Source: Methanothrix sp. (GTDB lineage Archaea; Halobacteriota; Methanosarcinia; Methanotrichales; Methanotrichaceae). From it: a stretch of DNA of 23,303 nt. A program made the position numbers and the translations under genes. Location of the stretch: assembly GCA_011620785.1 (NCBI GenBank), contig WOYM01000108.1, positions 1-23,303 on the forward strand. The letters run 5' to 3'. A model generated the notes under the pieces. The model was given only the letters and a program-made list of their open reading frames with translations, did not search any database and was not told where the DNA came from. Each line of letters starts with the position of its first letter. Position 1 is the stretch's first letter. Shown in pieces: positions 6,861 to 13,927 of this stretch.

Positions 6861-7385
6861 GTATGTCACTGCTGAAAAGGTCCATTGCCGAGGCGGTCGG
6901 GACTTTCATCCTGGTCTACTTCGGGGCAGGCGCAGCAGCGATAACCCTGATGATCTCCCAGGGATCAAGCCCGCCCAATCCATTTAACATAGGCATAGGT
7001 ACCCTGGGAGGCCTGGGGGATTGGTTTGCCATAGGAATGGCTTTTGCCATCGCCATTTCCAGGAATCGGATATTGGCAGGCGATCATGGTGGAGGCCATA
7101 GGCACCTTTATGCTCATGCCGACCATCATGGGGGTGGCTGTGGACAGGCAAGCTCCGCCAGGATTTGCGGGGCTGGTGATCGGCCTGGTGGTAGGGGGCA
7201 TAATCACCACCATCGGGAATATCACAGGCTCCTCTCTCAACCCGGCAAGAACCTTTGGCCCCTACCTTGGGGATTACATCCTGGGCGGAAATAGCCTGTG
7301 GCATTTCTTTCCCATATACATCATCGGGCCGGTAGCGGGAGCTCTGATCGCCGCCTTCCTGTATGACTATCTCTCGGCAGAATAA
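6857..7385 (+). pseudogene. aqpM: AqpM aquaporin with internal deletion and frameshift
   Basis: The first frame (6857 to about 7053) gives the aquaporin N-terminus: S-I-A-E-A-V-G-T-F-I-L-V, then N-P-F-N-I-G-I-G-T-L-G-G-L-G-D-W-F. A second frame, from about 7050 to the stop at 7383-7385, gives P-F-P-G-I-G-Y-W-Q and the second half with the NPA motif (G-S-S-L-N-P-A-R-T-F-G-P-Y). Compared with archaeal AqpM (about 246 residues), roughly 80-85 residues are missing between 'A-I-A-I' and 'P-F-P-G'. The lost part covers helices 2-4 and the first N-P-A motif, needed for the water/glycerol pore. The junction also changes frame. A deletion of this size is not a simple base-calling slip, so the gene is probably non-functional here. 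A mis-assembly is the alternative. ATGA overlap with the DUF2180 gene shows the original operon arrangement. Confidence 0.9.
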
Positions 7386-7386
7386 A

Positions 7387-7405
7387 TTTTTTTGACAATT
7401 TTTTT
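7387..7405 (+). terminator. Double oligo-T terminator after aqpM
   Basis: Two runs of seven T (7387-7393 and 7399-7405) separated by GACAA follow directly after the aqpM stop and lie before the convergent thiL stop at 7409. T runs of this kind are the usual intrinsic terminators in Euryarchaeota. No strong hairpin precedes them. Confidence 0.55.
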
Positions 7406-7408
7406 CGT

Positions 7409-8338
7409 TTATAGCCCTATCCGATGCTCATAGCCCACTCCTTCGATCTGTCTTCTCTTCCCTCCCCTTTCCATCCAGATTCCCTCCTCCACCACCTCGC
7501 CTATAACCGTCAGATCGCAAGCTCTTCGGGCCGCCTCCAGGCCCGAGGAGCGCACGGTGAATACCAGCTCGAAGTCCCCACCGGCGCTCAATGCCATCTC
7601 CAAAGCATTCTCCTGCCCCACCATCTCCACCAGGCCGGTTGCCAGGGGCAGCCTATCCTGATAGACCAGAAATCCCACTCCGCTTACCTCTGAAAGATCA
7701 GAGAGGGACAGAGCCAGGCCATCGCTGTTGTCCATCATTGCCGTGACGCTTCCACTCTTCGCCAAAGCCCGACCCTCCGTCAGCCGGGGCTCGGGCTCCA
7801 GCAGACTGGTTATAAGCTCGCTTTTCGCGCCGTTCTGCCAGGCCCACAGCCCGCCTCCAGCTGCCCCCAGAGAGCCGGTGGTGCAGAGGAGGTCTCCCAC
7901 CTGCGCTCCCCGGCGACGCAGAATCAGCTCCCTTTCCACAAAGCCTAAAGATGTGCCAGTGATGGTCAATTCCAGGTGGCTATCGGTGTCCCCTCCCAGA
8001 ATTCGAGTACCATAGAGAGCAGCACAATCGCCAAATCCTGAAAAAAGCTCATCGATAAAATACTGATCCGCCTCCGGCGGGAGCCCAGCAGCTATGAGAA
8101 CTCCCGCGGGCTCTGCCCCCATGGCAGCAATATCGCTCAGGTTGACTGCTACCGCCATCCAGCCCATCTGCCAGGGGTTCATGATATCAGGAAAGTCGGT
8201 CTTCTGGTGGAGCATGTCGGTGCTTGCTACAAGATAACGCTCTCCCGCATCGATAACTGCGCAGTCGTCGTTCTCCAGCCCACCCAGGATCACGGAGATA
8301 CGCCGGATCAGATCCCTCTCGCCAATGGCCCCTTTCAT
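7409..8338 (-). CDS. thiL: Thiamine-monophosphate kinase
   Basis: ThiL phosphorylates thiamine monophosphate with ATP to give thiamine diphosphate, the last step of coenzyme synthesis, in the cytosol. The 309-residue protein has the expected order of motifs for the PurM/ThiL fold. These are G-E-R-D-L-I near the start, N-D-D-C-A-V at 23-28, S-T-D-M-L at 39-43, N-L-S-D-I-A-A-M-G-A at 66-75, G-G-D-T at 115-118 for metal/nucleotide binding, and M-D-N-S-D-G-L around 202-208. Length is normal for the family. The ATG at 8338 has GGGAG nine bases upstream. It is a single gene, convergent with aqpM and divergent from the secreted protein gene 78 bases away. No riboswitch was found upstream. Confidence 0.95.
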   Translation of the reverse strand: MKGAIGERDLIRRISVILGGLENDDCAVIDAGERYLVASTDMLHQKTDFPDIMNPWQMGWMAVAVNLSDIAAMGAEPAGVLIAAGLPPEADQYFIDELFSGFGDCAALYGTRILGGDTDSHLELTITGTSLGFVERELILRRRGAQVGDLLCTTGSLGAAGGGLWAWQNGAKSELITSLLEPEPRLTEGRALAKSGSVTAMMDNSDGLALSLSDLSEVSGVGFLVYQDRLPLATGLVEMVGQENALEMALSAGGDFELVFTVRSSGLEAARRACDLTVIGEVVEEGIWMERGGKRRQIEGVGYEHRIGL

Positions 8339-8416
8339 TCTTTCTTGCTCCCTGTAATTGTATAGATCGCCTCAGCCCCGAAAGTTATTAAGATTCAAAG
8401 ATGCATTAATTGTGAT

Positions 8417-9379
8417 ATGCTCGATTACAAAAAGTTGTTCATCCAGGCATCAATTGCCCTCCTGCTTTCCCTCATGCTTTCTAGCTCGTTTTCTGGAGCT
8501 GGAGCAGCCCAGATGACGAGGATCTGTCCACAGGGCTGCAGCAATCTGAGCATCCAGGAGGCACTTGTTAACGACTCTGCTGGAGATACGATCATTGTGG
8601 AAAGCGGAATATACGCTAATCCCTTCATAATGGGCCGGCCGGTGAACCTGCGGGGCAGGGACACAGGCAGTGGAAATCCGATCCTCAATCCGGAGAAAGG
8701 AAGAGCTATCCTGGCCGCTCAAGGAGCGGTGCTGTCGGGATTCGACTTTTCCAGTGCTCGTGCCGGCGATGAAAGGAGCGCAGGCTGCAGACTGGAGGTC
8801 GTCCTTCCCGCTACCATATACCTGAACGATTTTCCGGGCAAAAACAGCGTCTGCCCTGAGGATGTTGCCACCTGGAACTCGAGCCGGATGATCAGCTACC
8901 AGTATAATAGCCGGGTACAGCGCAGTTTTTTGGGCAACTACTGGGCTGACTATGCCGGCGAGGATAAGAACGGCGATGGAATCGGCGACGAGCCGGTGGT
9001 TTTAAATCAGGACAATATCGACAACTATCCCTTGATGCAGCCGGCGGAAAGTTATCTCATTTCCGATGAGGCCGGTGCTGCTGGGAGGAGTGAGATGGAG
9101 CTTTTGGATGCTCGAGTAGGTGAGGAGTTCGTCATCTCCCTCTCCGCTAATCCGACCACTGGATATGGCTGGAATGTGGATTACGATCATTCCCTCTTAA
9201 ACCTCAAGAGCTCTGACTTTAGGGCCTCCACCTCAAAGGCACTTGGTGCTAGCGGCACATCGATCTTTGTCTTCGAGCCCCTAATGCCTGGCAAGACAAC
9301 CATATACTTCGTCTATAAACGCTCCTGGGAGAACATTGTAGCAGACGCTCGAGCATTTCAGGTGGAAATATCGGCTTGA
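8417..9379 (+). CDS. Secreted NosD-like protein with C-terminal chagasin-like inhibitor domain
   Basis: This is a 320-residue exported protein. A signal peptide (about 1-31) ends in S-G-A-G-A-A. Residues about 35-115 (I-Q-E-A-L-V-N-D-S-A-G-D-T-I-I-V-E-S-G-I-Y) match the start of NosD/pectin-lyase-like right-handed beta-helix proteins. Residues 174-206 hold the N-Y-W-A-D-Y ... D-x-N-x-D-G-I-G-D ... Y-P-L motif that closes many archaeal surface proteins of this kind. The central helix is much shorter than usual. Residues about 225-320 look like a chagasin-type (I42) cysteine protease inhibitor, with the loop N-P-T-T-G-Y (245-250), the G-A-S-G-T-S-I-F-x-F strand and a final R-S-W (302-304). It is probably displayed on the surface. 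Binding a protease is inference from the fold. The ATG at 8417 is the only good start before the signal peptide; no clear ribosome binding site was seen. Confidence 0.8.
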   Translation: MLDYKKLFIQASIALLLSLMLSSSFSGAGAAQMTRICPQGCSNLSIQEALVNDSAGDTIIVESGIYANPFIMGRPVNLRGRDTGSGNPILNPEKGRAILAAQGAVLSGFDFSSARAGDERSAGCRLEVVLPATIYLNDFPGKNSVCPEDVATWNSSRMISYQYNSRVQRSFLGNYWADYAGEDKNGDGIGDEPVVLNQDNIDNYPLMQPAESYLISDEAGAAGRSEMELLDARVGEEFVISLSANPTTGYGWNVDYDHSLLNLKSSDFRASTSKALGASGTSIFVFEPLMPGKTTIYFVYKRSWENIVADARAFQVEISA

Positions 9380-9390
9380 AGGCCATGAAC

Positions 9391-9398
9391 TATTTATA
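9391..9398 (+). promoter_or_regulatory. Probable TATA box of the aIF2 gamma operon
   Basis: TATTTATA lies about 52 bases before the TTG start of aIF2 gamma and just after the stop of the secreted protein gene. The spacing would place transcription start near 9420 and leave a short leader with the AAGGAG site. It is the only TATA-like element in this gap. Confidence 0.5.
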
Positions 9399-9449
9399 CG
9401 GTGATGCCCATCAAGCCCTGATCATTACAATCCTTAAGGAGATCTCAAT

Positions 9450-10745
9450 TTGGCAAAATCCGATATCAAATCTGAGGACAAATCAGATCAAAAAACAGAG
9501 GCGAAGGCGCCTGCCTCCAAAAAGCCGGAGGTCAATATCGGCATGGTTGGACATGTCGATCACGGCAAAACCACTCTTGTCCGAGCGCTATCCGGAAGCT
9601 GGACCGATCAGCATAGCGAGGAGGTCAAGAGAGGAATCTCCATCCGTCTTGGCTATGCAGATGCCACCTTCAGAAAGTGCCCCAGCTGCCCAGATCCAGA
9701 TGCTTTTACCGTAGAAGAAAAGTGCCCCCACTGTGGTGCTGATACAGAGATATTGCGCACCGTCTCCTTTGTAGATTCTCCGGGGCACGAGACCCTCATG
9801 GCCACCATGCTCTGCGGAGCGGCGATCATGGATGGCGCAGTACTGGTCATCTCCGCCAATGAACCCTGCCCTCAGCCGCAGACAAAAGAGCATCTCATGG
9901 CCCTGGACATCACAGGCATCGACAGAATTGTGATAGTGCAGAACAAGATCGATCTGGTATCCAGGGAAGAGGTGATGGAGCACTACCAGCAGATCAAGGA
10001 TTTCATAAAGGGCACCGTAGCCGAGAAGGCGCCCATAGTGCCCATCTCCGCTCAGCAGAACCTGAATGTCGATCTGGTCATCAAGGCCATAGAGGAGTAC
10101 ATACCTACTCCCCATAGAGATATCGAGAAGCCTGCTCTGCTCAAGATAGCCCGATCTTTCGATGTCAACCGTCCCGGAGCCTCCCCTGATGCTCTCAAAG
10201 GCGGGGTCATTGGCGGCTCCCTAAACCAGGGTGTGCTTCGTGCAGGCGATAAGATCGAGATCTGCCCGGGCAGGCTGGTGGATTACGAGGGGCGGAAACA
10301 GTGGGTTCCCATTCAGACCAAGGTGCTGACCCTCCTGGCAGGAAGCCAGAGCCAGGAAGAGATCACACCCGGCGGCCTGATCGGCGTGGGCACCCTGCTG
10401 GACCCCATAATGACCAAGAGCGATGCTCTGGTGGGCCAGGTGGCAGGTGAACCTGGCAAGCTCCCTCCCATCAGGAACGCATTCACCATGAACATGCATC
10501 TCCTGGAGAGGGTGGTGGGAGTGACCGATGAGTCCAGCGTCGAGCCCATACATTCCAGCGAGCCCCTCATGCTTAACGTGGGAACTGCCACCACTGTAGG
10601 GGTGGTGACCAGCGCCCGTGAGGGAGGCGTGGTCCAGGTTCAGCTAAAGAGGCCGGTCTGTGCCGAGAAAGGCGATCGTGTGGCTGTCAGCAGGCGCATT
10701 GGCGCCAGGTGGCGGCTCATTGGCGTCGGCTCCATAATCGACTGA
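9450..10745 (+). CDS. eif2g: Translation initiation factor aIF2 subunit gamma
   Basis: This GTPase subunit of the aIF2 heterotrimer brings initiator Met-tRNA to the small ribosomal subunit. The 431-residue protein has all the GTPase motifs: G-H-V-D-H-G-K-T (34-41), the switch with K-R-G-I-S-I-R-L-G-Y-A-D, D-S-P-G-H (109-113) and N-K-I-D (165-168). It also has the gamma-specific zinc knuckle with C-P-S-C and C-P-H-C (Cys 77, 80, 92, 95), followed by two beta-barrel domains. The start is TTG, supported by AAGGAG seven to eight bases upstream. The first 26 residues are a Lys/Asp/Glu-rich extension before the conserved P-E-V-N-I-G. It opens a seven-gene operon for translation and transcription that is widely conserved in Euryarchaeota. 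Confidence 0.97.
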   Translation: MAKSDIKSEDKSDQKTEAKAPASKKPEVNIGMVGHVDHGKTTLVRALSGSWTDQHSEEVKRGISIRLGYADATFRKCPSCPDPDAFTVEEKCPHCGADTEILRTVSFVDSPGHETLMATMLCGAAIMDGAVLVISANEPCPQPQTKEHLMALDITGIDRIVIVQNKIDLVSREEVMEHYQQIKDFIKGTVAEKAPIVPISAQQNLNVDLVIKAIEEYIPTPHRDIEKPALLKIARSFDVNRPGASPDALKGGVIGGSLNQGVLRAGDKIEICPGRLVDYEGRKQWVPIQTKVLTLLAGSQSQEEITPGGLIGVGTLLDPIMTKSDALVGQVAGEPGKLPPIRNAFTMNMHLLERVVGVTDESSVEPIHSSEPLMLNVGTATTVGVVTSAREGGVVQVQLKRPVCAEKGDRVAVSRRIGARWRLIGVGSIID

Positions 10746-10754
10746 AGAAATAAT

Positions 10755-11162
10755 ATGCAGCAAATCGATGCCGATAGCGTAAAGGTGATAATCGACACCA
10801 ACGCCTTGATGACGGCAGAGCAGTTCGGAGTGGACATCTTCGGCGAGCTATTGCGCCTGGGTTACATTGAGTGGCTTGTGCCGGCCCAGGTGAAGGGAGA
10901 GCTGCGCTCCTTGGCAGATGGGGCAGATAAAGGGCGGGACAAGACCGCGGCCAGGGTGGCCCTGGGCCTGGCTGAACGATGCACAATCGTTGGCATTGAC
11001 AACTCCCCTGCTGATCGGGCCATTGAGGAACTGGCAGAGAAAGATGGGGCAGCAGTCTTCACCAACGACAAAGCCCTGAAGAAAAGATTATTTAGTAAAG
11101 GCATCACCGTAATATACCTGCGCCAGGGTCGGTACCTAGAGGCGATGAAGAAGGAGTATTGA
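10755..11162 (+). CDS. PIN-domain protein (Fcf1/VapC9-like RNase fold)
   Basis: This 135-residue protein is a single PIN domain. Conserved acidic residues typical of the metal-dependent RNase site are visible: Asp14 in I-I-D-T-N, Glu49 in V-K-G-E-L, Asp87 in P-A-D-R-A-I, and Asp105 in F-T-N-D-K-A-L. PIN proteins at this place, between aIF2 gamma and rpoE, are common in Euryarchaeota. They resemble Fcf1/Utp24-type nucleases of rRNA processing more than free toxins, and there is no antitoxin gene beside it. Its start is nine bases after aIF2 gamma, and its stop overlaps the rpoE start (TGATG). A housekeeping role in rRNA or mRNA processing is inferred from this constant context. Confidence 0.85.
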   Translation: MQQIDADSVKVIIDTNALMTAEQFGVDIFGELLRLGYIEWLVPAQVKGELRSLADGADKGRDKTAARVALGLAERCTIVGIDNSPADRAIEELAEKDGAAVFTNDKALKKRLFSKGITVIYLRQGRYLEAMKKEY

Positions 11163-11746
11163 TGTACAAGAAGATGAAGCTTAAGGGTGTGGCCAGGATA
11201 GAGCCGGATCATCTGGGAGATCCCCTCGAAGCGGCAGTGGAAAGGGCACTGCGGGATAAATATGAGGGGGTTGTGGACAAGTCTCTGGGGACCATTGTGG
11301 CCGTGCTCGGAGCGGGTGATATAGGTGAAGGCCATATCCTGGCAGGAGACGGATCCATTTACTACGAGGTCGACTTCGATACCCTCGTCTTCAAGCCCGA
11401 GATGCAGGAGATCATTGAGGGCGAGGTGGTGGAGATTGTGAAGTTTGGCGCATTTCTCTCCCTGGGGCCGTTCGACGGCCTTCTGCACGTCAGCCAGATA
11501 ACCAATGAGTATATATCTTATGATGAGAAGAACGCGCGCCTGGTCAGCAAAGAGTCCAATAAATCCTTAGGAGAAGGGGATCGGGTTCGAGCCAGAGTAA
11601 TAGCGGTTAGCCTGAATGAGAAAGAGCCTAGAGAGAGCAAGATCGGATTGACCATGAGGCAGACGGGCCTGGGGAAGCTGGAATGGCTTGATGCTGCAGA
11701 TGAGACAGAGAAGGAGAATGCGAGCGTCCAGGCAGAGGCAAAATGA
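11162..11746 (+). CDS. rpoE: DNA-directed RNA polymerase subunit Rpo7 (RpoE)
   Basis: This is the stalk subunit of archaeal RNA polymerase, partner of Rpo4, which binds emerging RNA and helps open promoters. The 194-residue protein begins M-Y-K-K-M-K-L-K, typical of the family. An N-terminal tip domain occupies about 1-80. An S1 RNA-binding domain (about 82-165) starts at G-E-V-V-E-I-V-K-F-G-A-F and includes D-G-L-L-H-V-S-Q-I. The tail is Glu/Lys-rich. The ATG at 11162 overlaps the stop of the PIN gene, and the end overlaps spt4 by four bases, so translation is coupled along the operon. Confidence 0.96.
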   Translation: MYKKMKLKGVARIEPDHLGDPLEAAVERALRDKYEGVVDKSLGTIVAVLGAGDIGEGHILAGDGSIYYEVDFDTLVFKPEMQEIIEGEVVEIVKFGAFLSLGPFDGLLHVSQITNEYISYDEKNARLVSKESNKSLGEGDRVRARVIAVSLNEKEPRESKIGLTMRQTGLGKLEWLDAADETEKENASVQAEAK

Positions 11747-11928
11747 CCGAACAGGCATGCAGAGAATGTCGCAGAATAGTAGAGGGGCAGGTCTGTCCCA
11801 TATGCAATTCAGCCTCGCTAAGCAAGGACTGGAGCGGATATGTGGTTATCATCGATCCCAAGGAATCCATCATCGCGGAGAAGCTGGAGATCAAGCTTCC
11901 CGGCAAGTACGCTTTGAAGGTGCGATAG
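11743..11928 (+). CDS. spt4: Transcription elongation factor Spt4 (RpoE'')
   Basis: This 61-residue zinc protein, partner of Spt5, clamps RNA polymerase for processive elongation. C-R-E-C (6, 9) and C-P-I-C (18, 21) form the zinc site. The following strand region (D-W-S-G-Y-V-V-I-I-D-P) and the ending with G-K-Y-A-L-K-V-R are characteristic of archaeal Spt4. Its start overlaps the rpoE stop in an ATGA. Confidence 0.96.
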   Translation: MTEQACRECRRIVEGQVCPICNSASLSKDWSGYVVIIDPKESIIAEKLEIKLPGKYALKVR

Positions 11929-11929
11929 A

Positions 11930-12460
11930 TTGCGTACACTTCTTCTGCCGGAAGATTTGCGGCTATTGCTCAAGAGTCCTCTGGGCAAGTTATGCAAGGG
12001 CAACGGGACCGAATGCGTAGAGGCTATGAGAAATGAATTACAGGGGGCTAAAAAGGTGGCCGCGATTGGCGACATGACCGCATTTTATCTTTTGAAGTCA
12101 TCAATAATGCCGGACCTGGCGGTTGTAGACAACAAGACCAAGAGGTCCCAGCTTCCAGATCACATTCTTCAAAGCCTCGAGCACAATAGCTATAAGAGGG
12201 TTGAGGTGAAGAATCCGCCCGCCACTCTGACCGAAGAACTAATAGACCAGATCAAGGATTCTCTTGCCGGAGAGGAGCGGGTGAAGATTGTGGTAGAGGG
12301 TGAGGAGGATCTAGCGACCCTTCCTGCAATTCTCTATGCCCCACCTGGCTCTGTGGTGATTTATGGGCAGCCCGATGAGGGAAGCGTACTGGTCAGGGCA
12401 ACTCCTGAAATGAAGATGTATATTGATGAACTAATGAAGAAAATGATTGTGGAGGAATGA
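11930..12460 (+). CDS. GTP-dependent dephospho-CoA kinase (DUF359)
   Basis: This enzyme performs the last step of archaeal coenzyme A synthesis, phosphorylating dephospho-CoA with GTP. The 176-residue protein matches the DUF359 family in length and motifs: L-P-E-D-L-R at the start, A-I-G-D-M-T near 45-50, V-V-D-N-K-T-K-R at 65-72, V-E-G-E-E-D-L-A around 122-129 and Y-G-Q-P-D-E-G near 145-151. It is unrelated to bacterial CoaE. The start is TTG, one base after the spt4 stop, with AAGGTG seven bases upstream. The position between spt4 and rps24e is the usual one in Euryarchaeota. Confidence 0.93.
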   Translation: MRTLLLPEDLRLLLKSPLGKLCKGNGTECVEAMRNELQGAKKVAAIGDMTAFYLLKSSIMPDLAVVDNKTKRSQLPDHILQSLEHNSYKRVEVKNPPATLTEELIDQIKDSLAGEERVKIVVEGEEDLATLPAILYAPPGSVVIYGQPDEGSVLVRATPEMKMYIDELMKKMIVEE

Positions 12461-12771
12461 AATTGGAGATAAAGGTTATTGTTGAGAAGAACAATCCCTT
12501 GCTGAAGCGCAGGGAGATAGTCTTCAAGGTTATTCACGATGAGTCCACGCCATCCAGAAAGAGCGTGGTGGAGAGGCTGGCGGCGACCATGAACTCCAAG
12601 GTCGGCTTAGTCTATGTCGACGGCCTTAAGACAGAGTTCGGAAAGCGCGAGACCCAGGGATATGCCAAGATCTATGAGACGGCTGAGAGGGCAGAACAGG
12701 TGGAGCGAGCCCATATCATAGAGCGAAACACGTTCACCAAGCCCGAGGAAGCCAAGCCGGAGGCAAGCTAA
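12457..12771 (+). CDS. rps24e: Small ribosomal subunit protein eS24
   Basis: This 104-residue protein of the 30S subunit shows the eS24 pattern: N-P-L-L-K-R-R-E at 13-20, T-P-S-R at 31-34, then G-L-V-Y-V-D and a G-K-R-E-T-Q-G-Y-A-K-I-Y motif. Its ATG overlaps the stop of the dephospho-CoA kinase gene by four bases, and it abuts rps27ae without a gap. Confidence 0.96.
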   Translation: MKLEIKVIVEKNNPLLKRREIVFKVIHDESTPSRKSVVERLAATMNSKVGLVYVDGLKTEFGKRETQGYAKIYETAERAEQVERAHIIERNTFTKPEEAKPEAS

Positions 12772-12954
12772 ATGGCAGCAAAGAAGGGCAAGACCGGTGA
12801 GGTGAAGGGCGTATCCAAATATTACGAGCTTAGCGGAGACACCATCAAATCCAGAAAGTCGGTCTGCCCGAGATGCGGCAATGGCGTCTTCCTGGCGGAC
12901 CATGGCGACAGACAGAGCTGCGGCAAATGCGGCTATACTGAGTTCAAGAAATAA
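12772..12954 (+). CDS. rps27ae: Small ribosomal subunit protein eS31 (S27ae)
   Basis: This 60-residue zinc-ribbon ribosomal protein has C-P-R-C (32, 35) and C-G-K-C (50, 53) and the typical Y-Y-E-L-S-G-D spacer before them. The first dozen residues are Lys/Gly-rich. Archaeal forms lack the ubiquitin domain fused in eukaryotes, as here. It directly follows rps24e and is the last gene of the operon, before a hairpin. The kae1 gene often found next in other archaea is absent here. Confidence 0.96.
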   Translation: MAAKKGKTGEVKGVSKYYELSGDTIKSRKSVCPRCGNGVFLADHGDRQSCGKCGYTEFKK

Positions 12955-12956
12955 TT

Positions 12957-12982
12957 TCCGGAATCCAGGTCTCGATTCCGGA
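12957..12982 (+). terminator. Perfect hairpin closing the aIF2 gamma-S27ae operon
   Basis: TCCGGAATC and GATTCCGGA form a nine-base-pair perfect stem around an eight-base loop, two bases after the rps27ae stop. No long T run follows directly, although a smaller palindrome (CTCTTT-T-AAAGAG, 12992-13004) and T-rich bases come within 40 bases. It may act as a transcription end, a 3' stabiliser or a processing site. Confidence 0.5.
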
Positions 12983-13042
12983 CCTGATTCACTCTTTTAA
13001 AGAGACTTCTTTGCTCGTTTACGGGCAATCGTGCCGGGCATC

Positions 13043-13050
13043 TATTTATG
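13043..13050 (+). promoter_or_regulatory. Probable TATA box for stomatin-nfeD
   Basis: CTATTTAT lies about 32 to 39 bases before the TTG start at 13082, the right distance for a short leader containing the AGGTG site. It would fall inside the coding region if the upstream GTG at 13031 were the start, which argues against that GTG. Confidence 0.4.
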
Positions 13051-13081
13051 CCTTGAAGACAGGCGATATACAGGTGTTCAC

Positions 13082-13927
13082 TTGGATCTATTCAATACTC
13101 TTATACCTCTGTTTATCGTATTGGTGATACTGTCTCAGGCGATCAAGATCGTCCGCGAATATGAGAGGGTGGTCATATTTCGTTTAGGCCGTTTCAGCGG
13201 AGTGAAGGGGCCGGGCATATTCTTCATCATCCCCATCATTGACCGGGTCATACTCCTGGACCTGAGGGTTTTCACCATTGACGTTGCCAAGCAGGTGGTC
13301 ATAACCAAGGATAATGTGAGCGTGGAGGTGGATGCAGTCATCTACTACCGGGTGGTCGATCCGGCAAAGGCGGTCATTCAGGTGGAGAACTACCGGGTGG
13401 CTACCTCCCTCCTCTCTCAGACCACACTGCGTGATGTCTTGGGCCAGATCGAATTGGATGACCTGCTAAGCAAGCGCGACGAGCTGAACAAGACGCTGCA
13501 GGAGATCTTGGACAAACATACCGATCCCTGGGGGATTAAGGTTACCGCAGTCACCTTAAGGGATGTATCTCTACCTGAATCGATGAGAAGAGCTATAGCC
13601 AAGCAGGCGGAGTCCGAGAGAGAGAAGAGGTCACGCATCATCCTCGCAGACGGCGAGTTCCAGGCGTCCAAGACCATGACCGATGCCGCCCGGCTTTATG
13701 AAGAAGTGCCCGCTGCCCTCAAGCTCAGGGAGCTGCAGACCCTGGTGGATATCGCCCGGGAGAAGACGCTAATCGTCGTCACTCCCAGCAGTGACGCCGG
13801 AACGGGATCGGTAGCAGGCCTGACCGCCGCCCTGAACCGCGAGCTATCGGAAAGGGATGCCGACCGGGCGGATGAAGAGAGAAGAGCGGCCATGAAGGAT
13901 TCCGATTCAATCAGATTAAGGAGATGA
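13082..13927 (+). CDS. Stomatin/prohibitin (SPFH) family membrane protein
   Basis: This is a 281-residue SPFH-domain protein, anchored by one N-terminal hydrophobic segment (I-P-L-F-I-V-L-V-I-L). The stomatin core follows: E-Y-E-R-V-V-I-F-R-L-G-R, G-P-G-I-F-F-I-I-P, a D-N-V-S-V-E-V-D-A-V-I-Y-Y-R-V segment, and L-R-D-V-L-G. A charged coiled-coil stretch then includes Q-A-E-S-E-R-E-K-R-S-R-I. Such proteins form membrane-bound oligomers and are cut by NfeD-type proteases, the next gene, which starts directly after this stop. I chose TTG at 13082 because AGGTG lies five bases upstream. A GTG at 13031 would add 17 residues but has no ribosome binding site. The pair is a well-known archaeal and bacterial module for membrane quality control. 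Confidence 0.93.
   Translation: MDLFNTLIPLFIVLVILSQAIKIVREYERVVIFRLGRFSGVKGPGIFFIIPIIDRVILLDLRVFTIDVAKQVVITKDNVSVEVDAVIYYRVVDPAKAVIQVENYRVATSLLSQTTLRDVLGQIELDDLLSKRDELNKTLQEILDKHTDPWGIKVTAVTLRDVSLPESMRRAIAKQAESEREKRSRIILADGEFQASKTMTDAARLYEEVPAALKLRELQTLVDIAREKTLIVVTPSSDAGTGSVAGLTAALNRELSERDADRADEERRAAMKDSDSIRLRR

Noticed and set aside
10755..11162. PIN protein as a VapC toxin
   Set aside because: There is no antitoxin gene beside it; it is fixed in the aIF2 gamma-rpoE operon with coupled translation, which fits a housekeeping RNase better.
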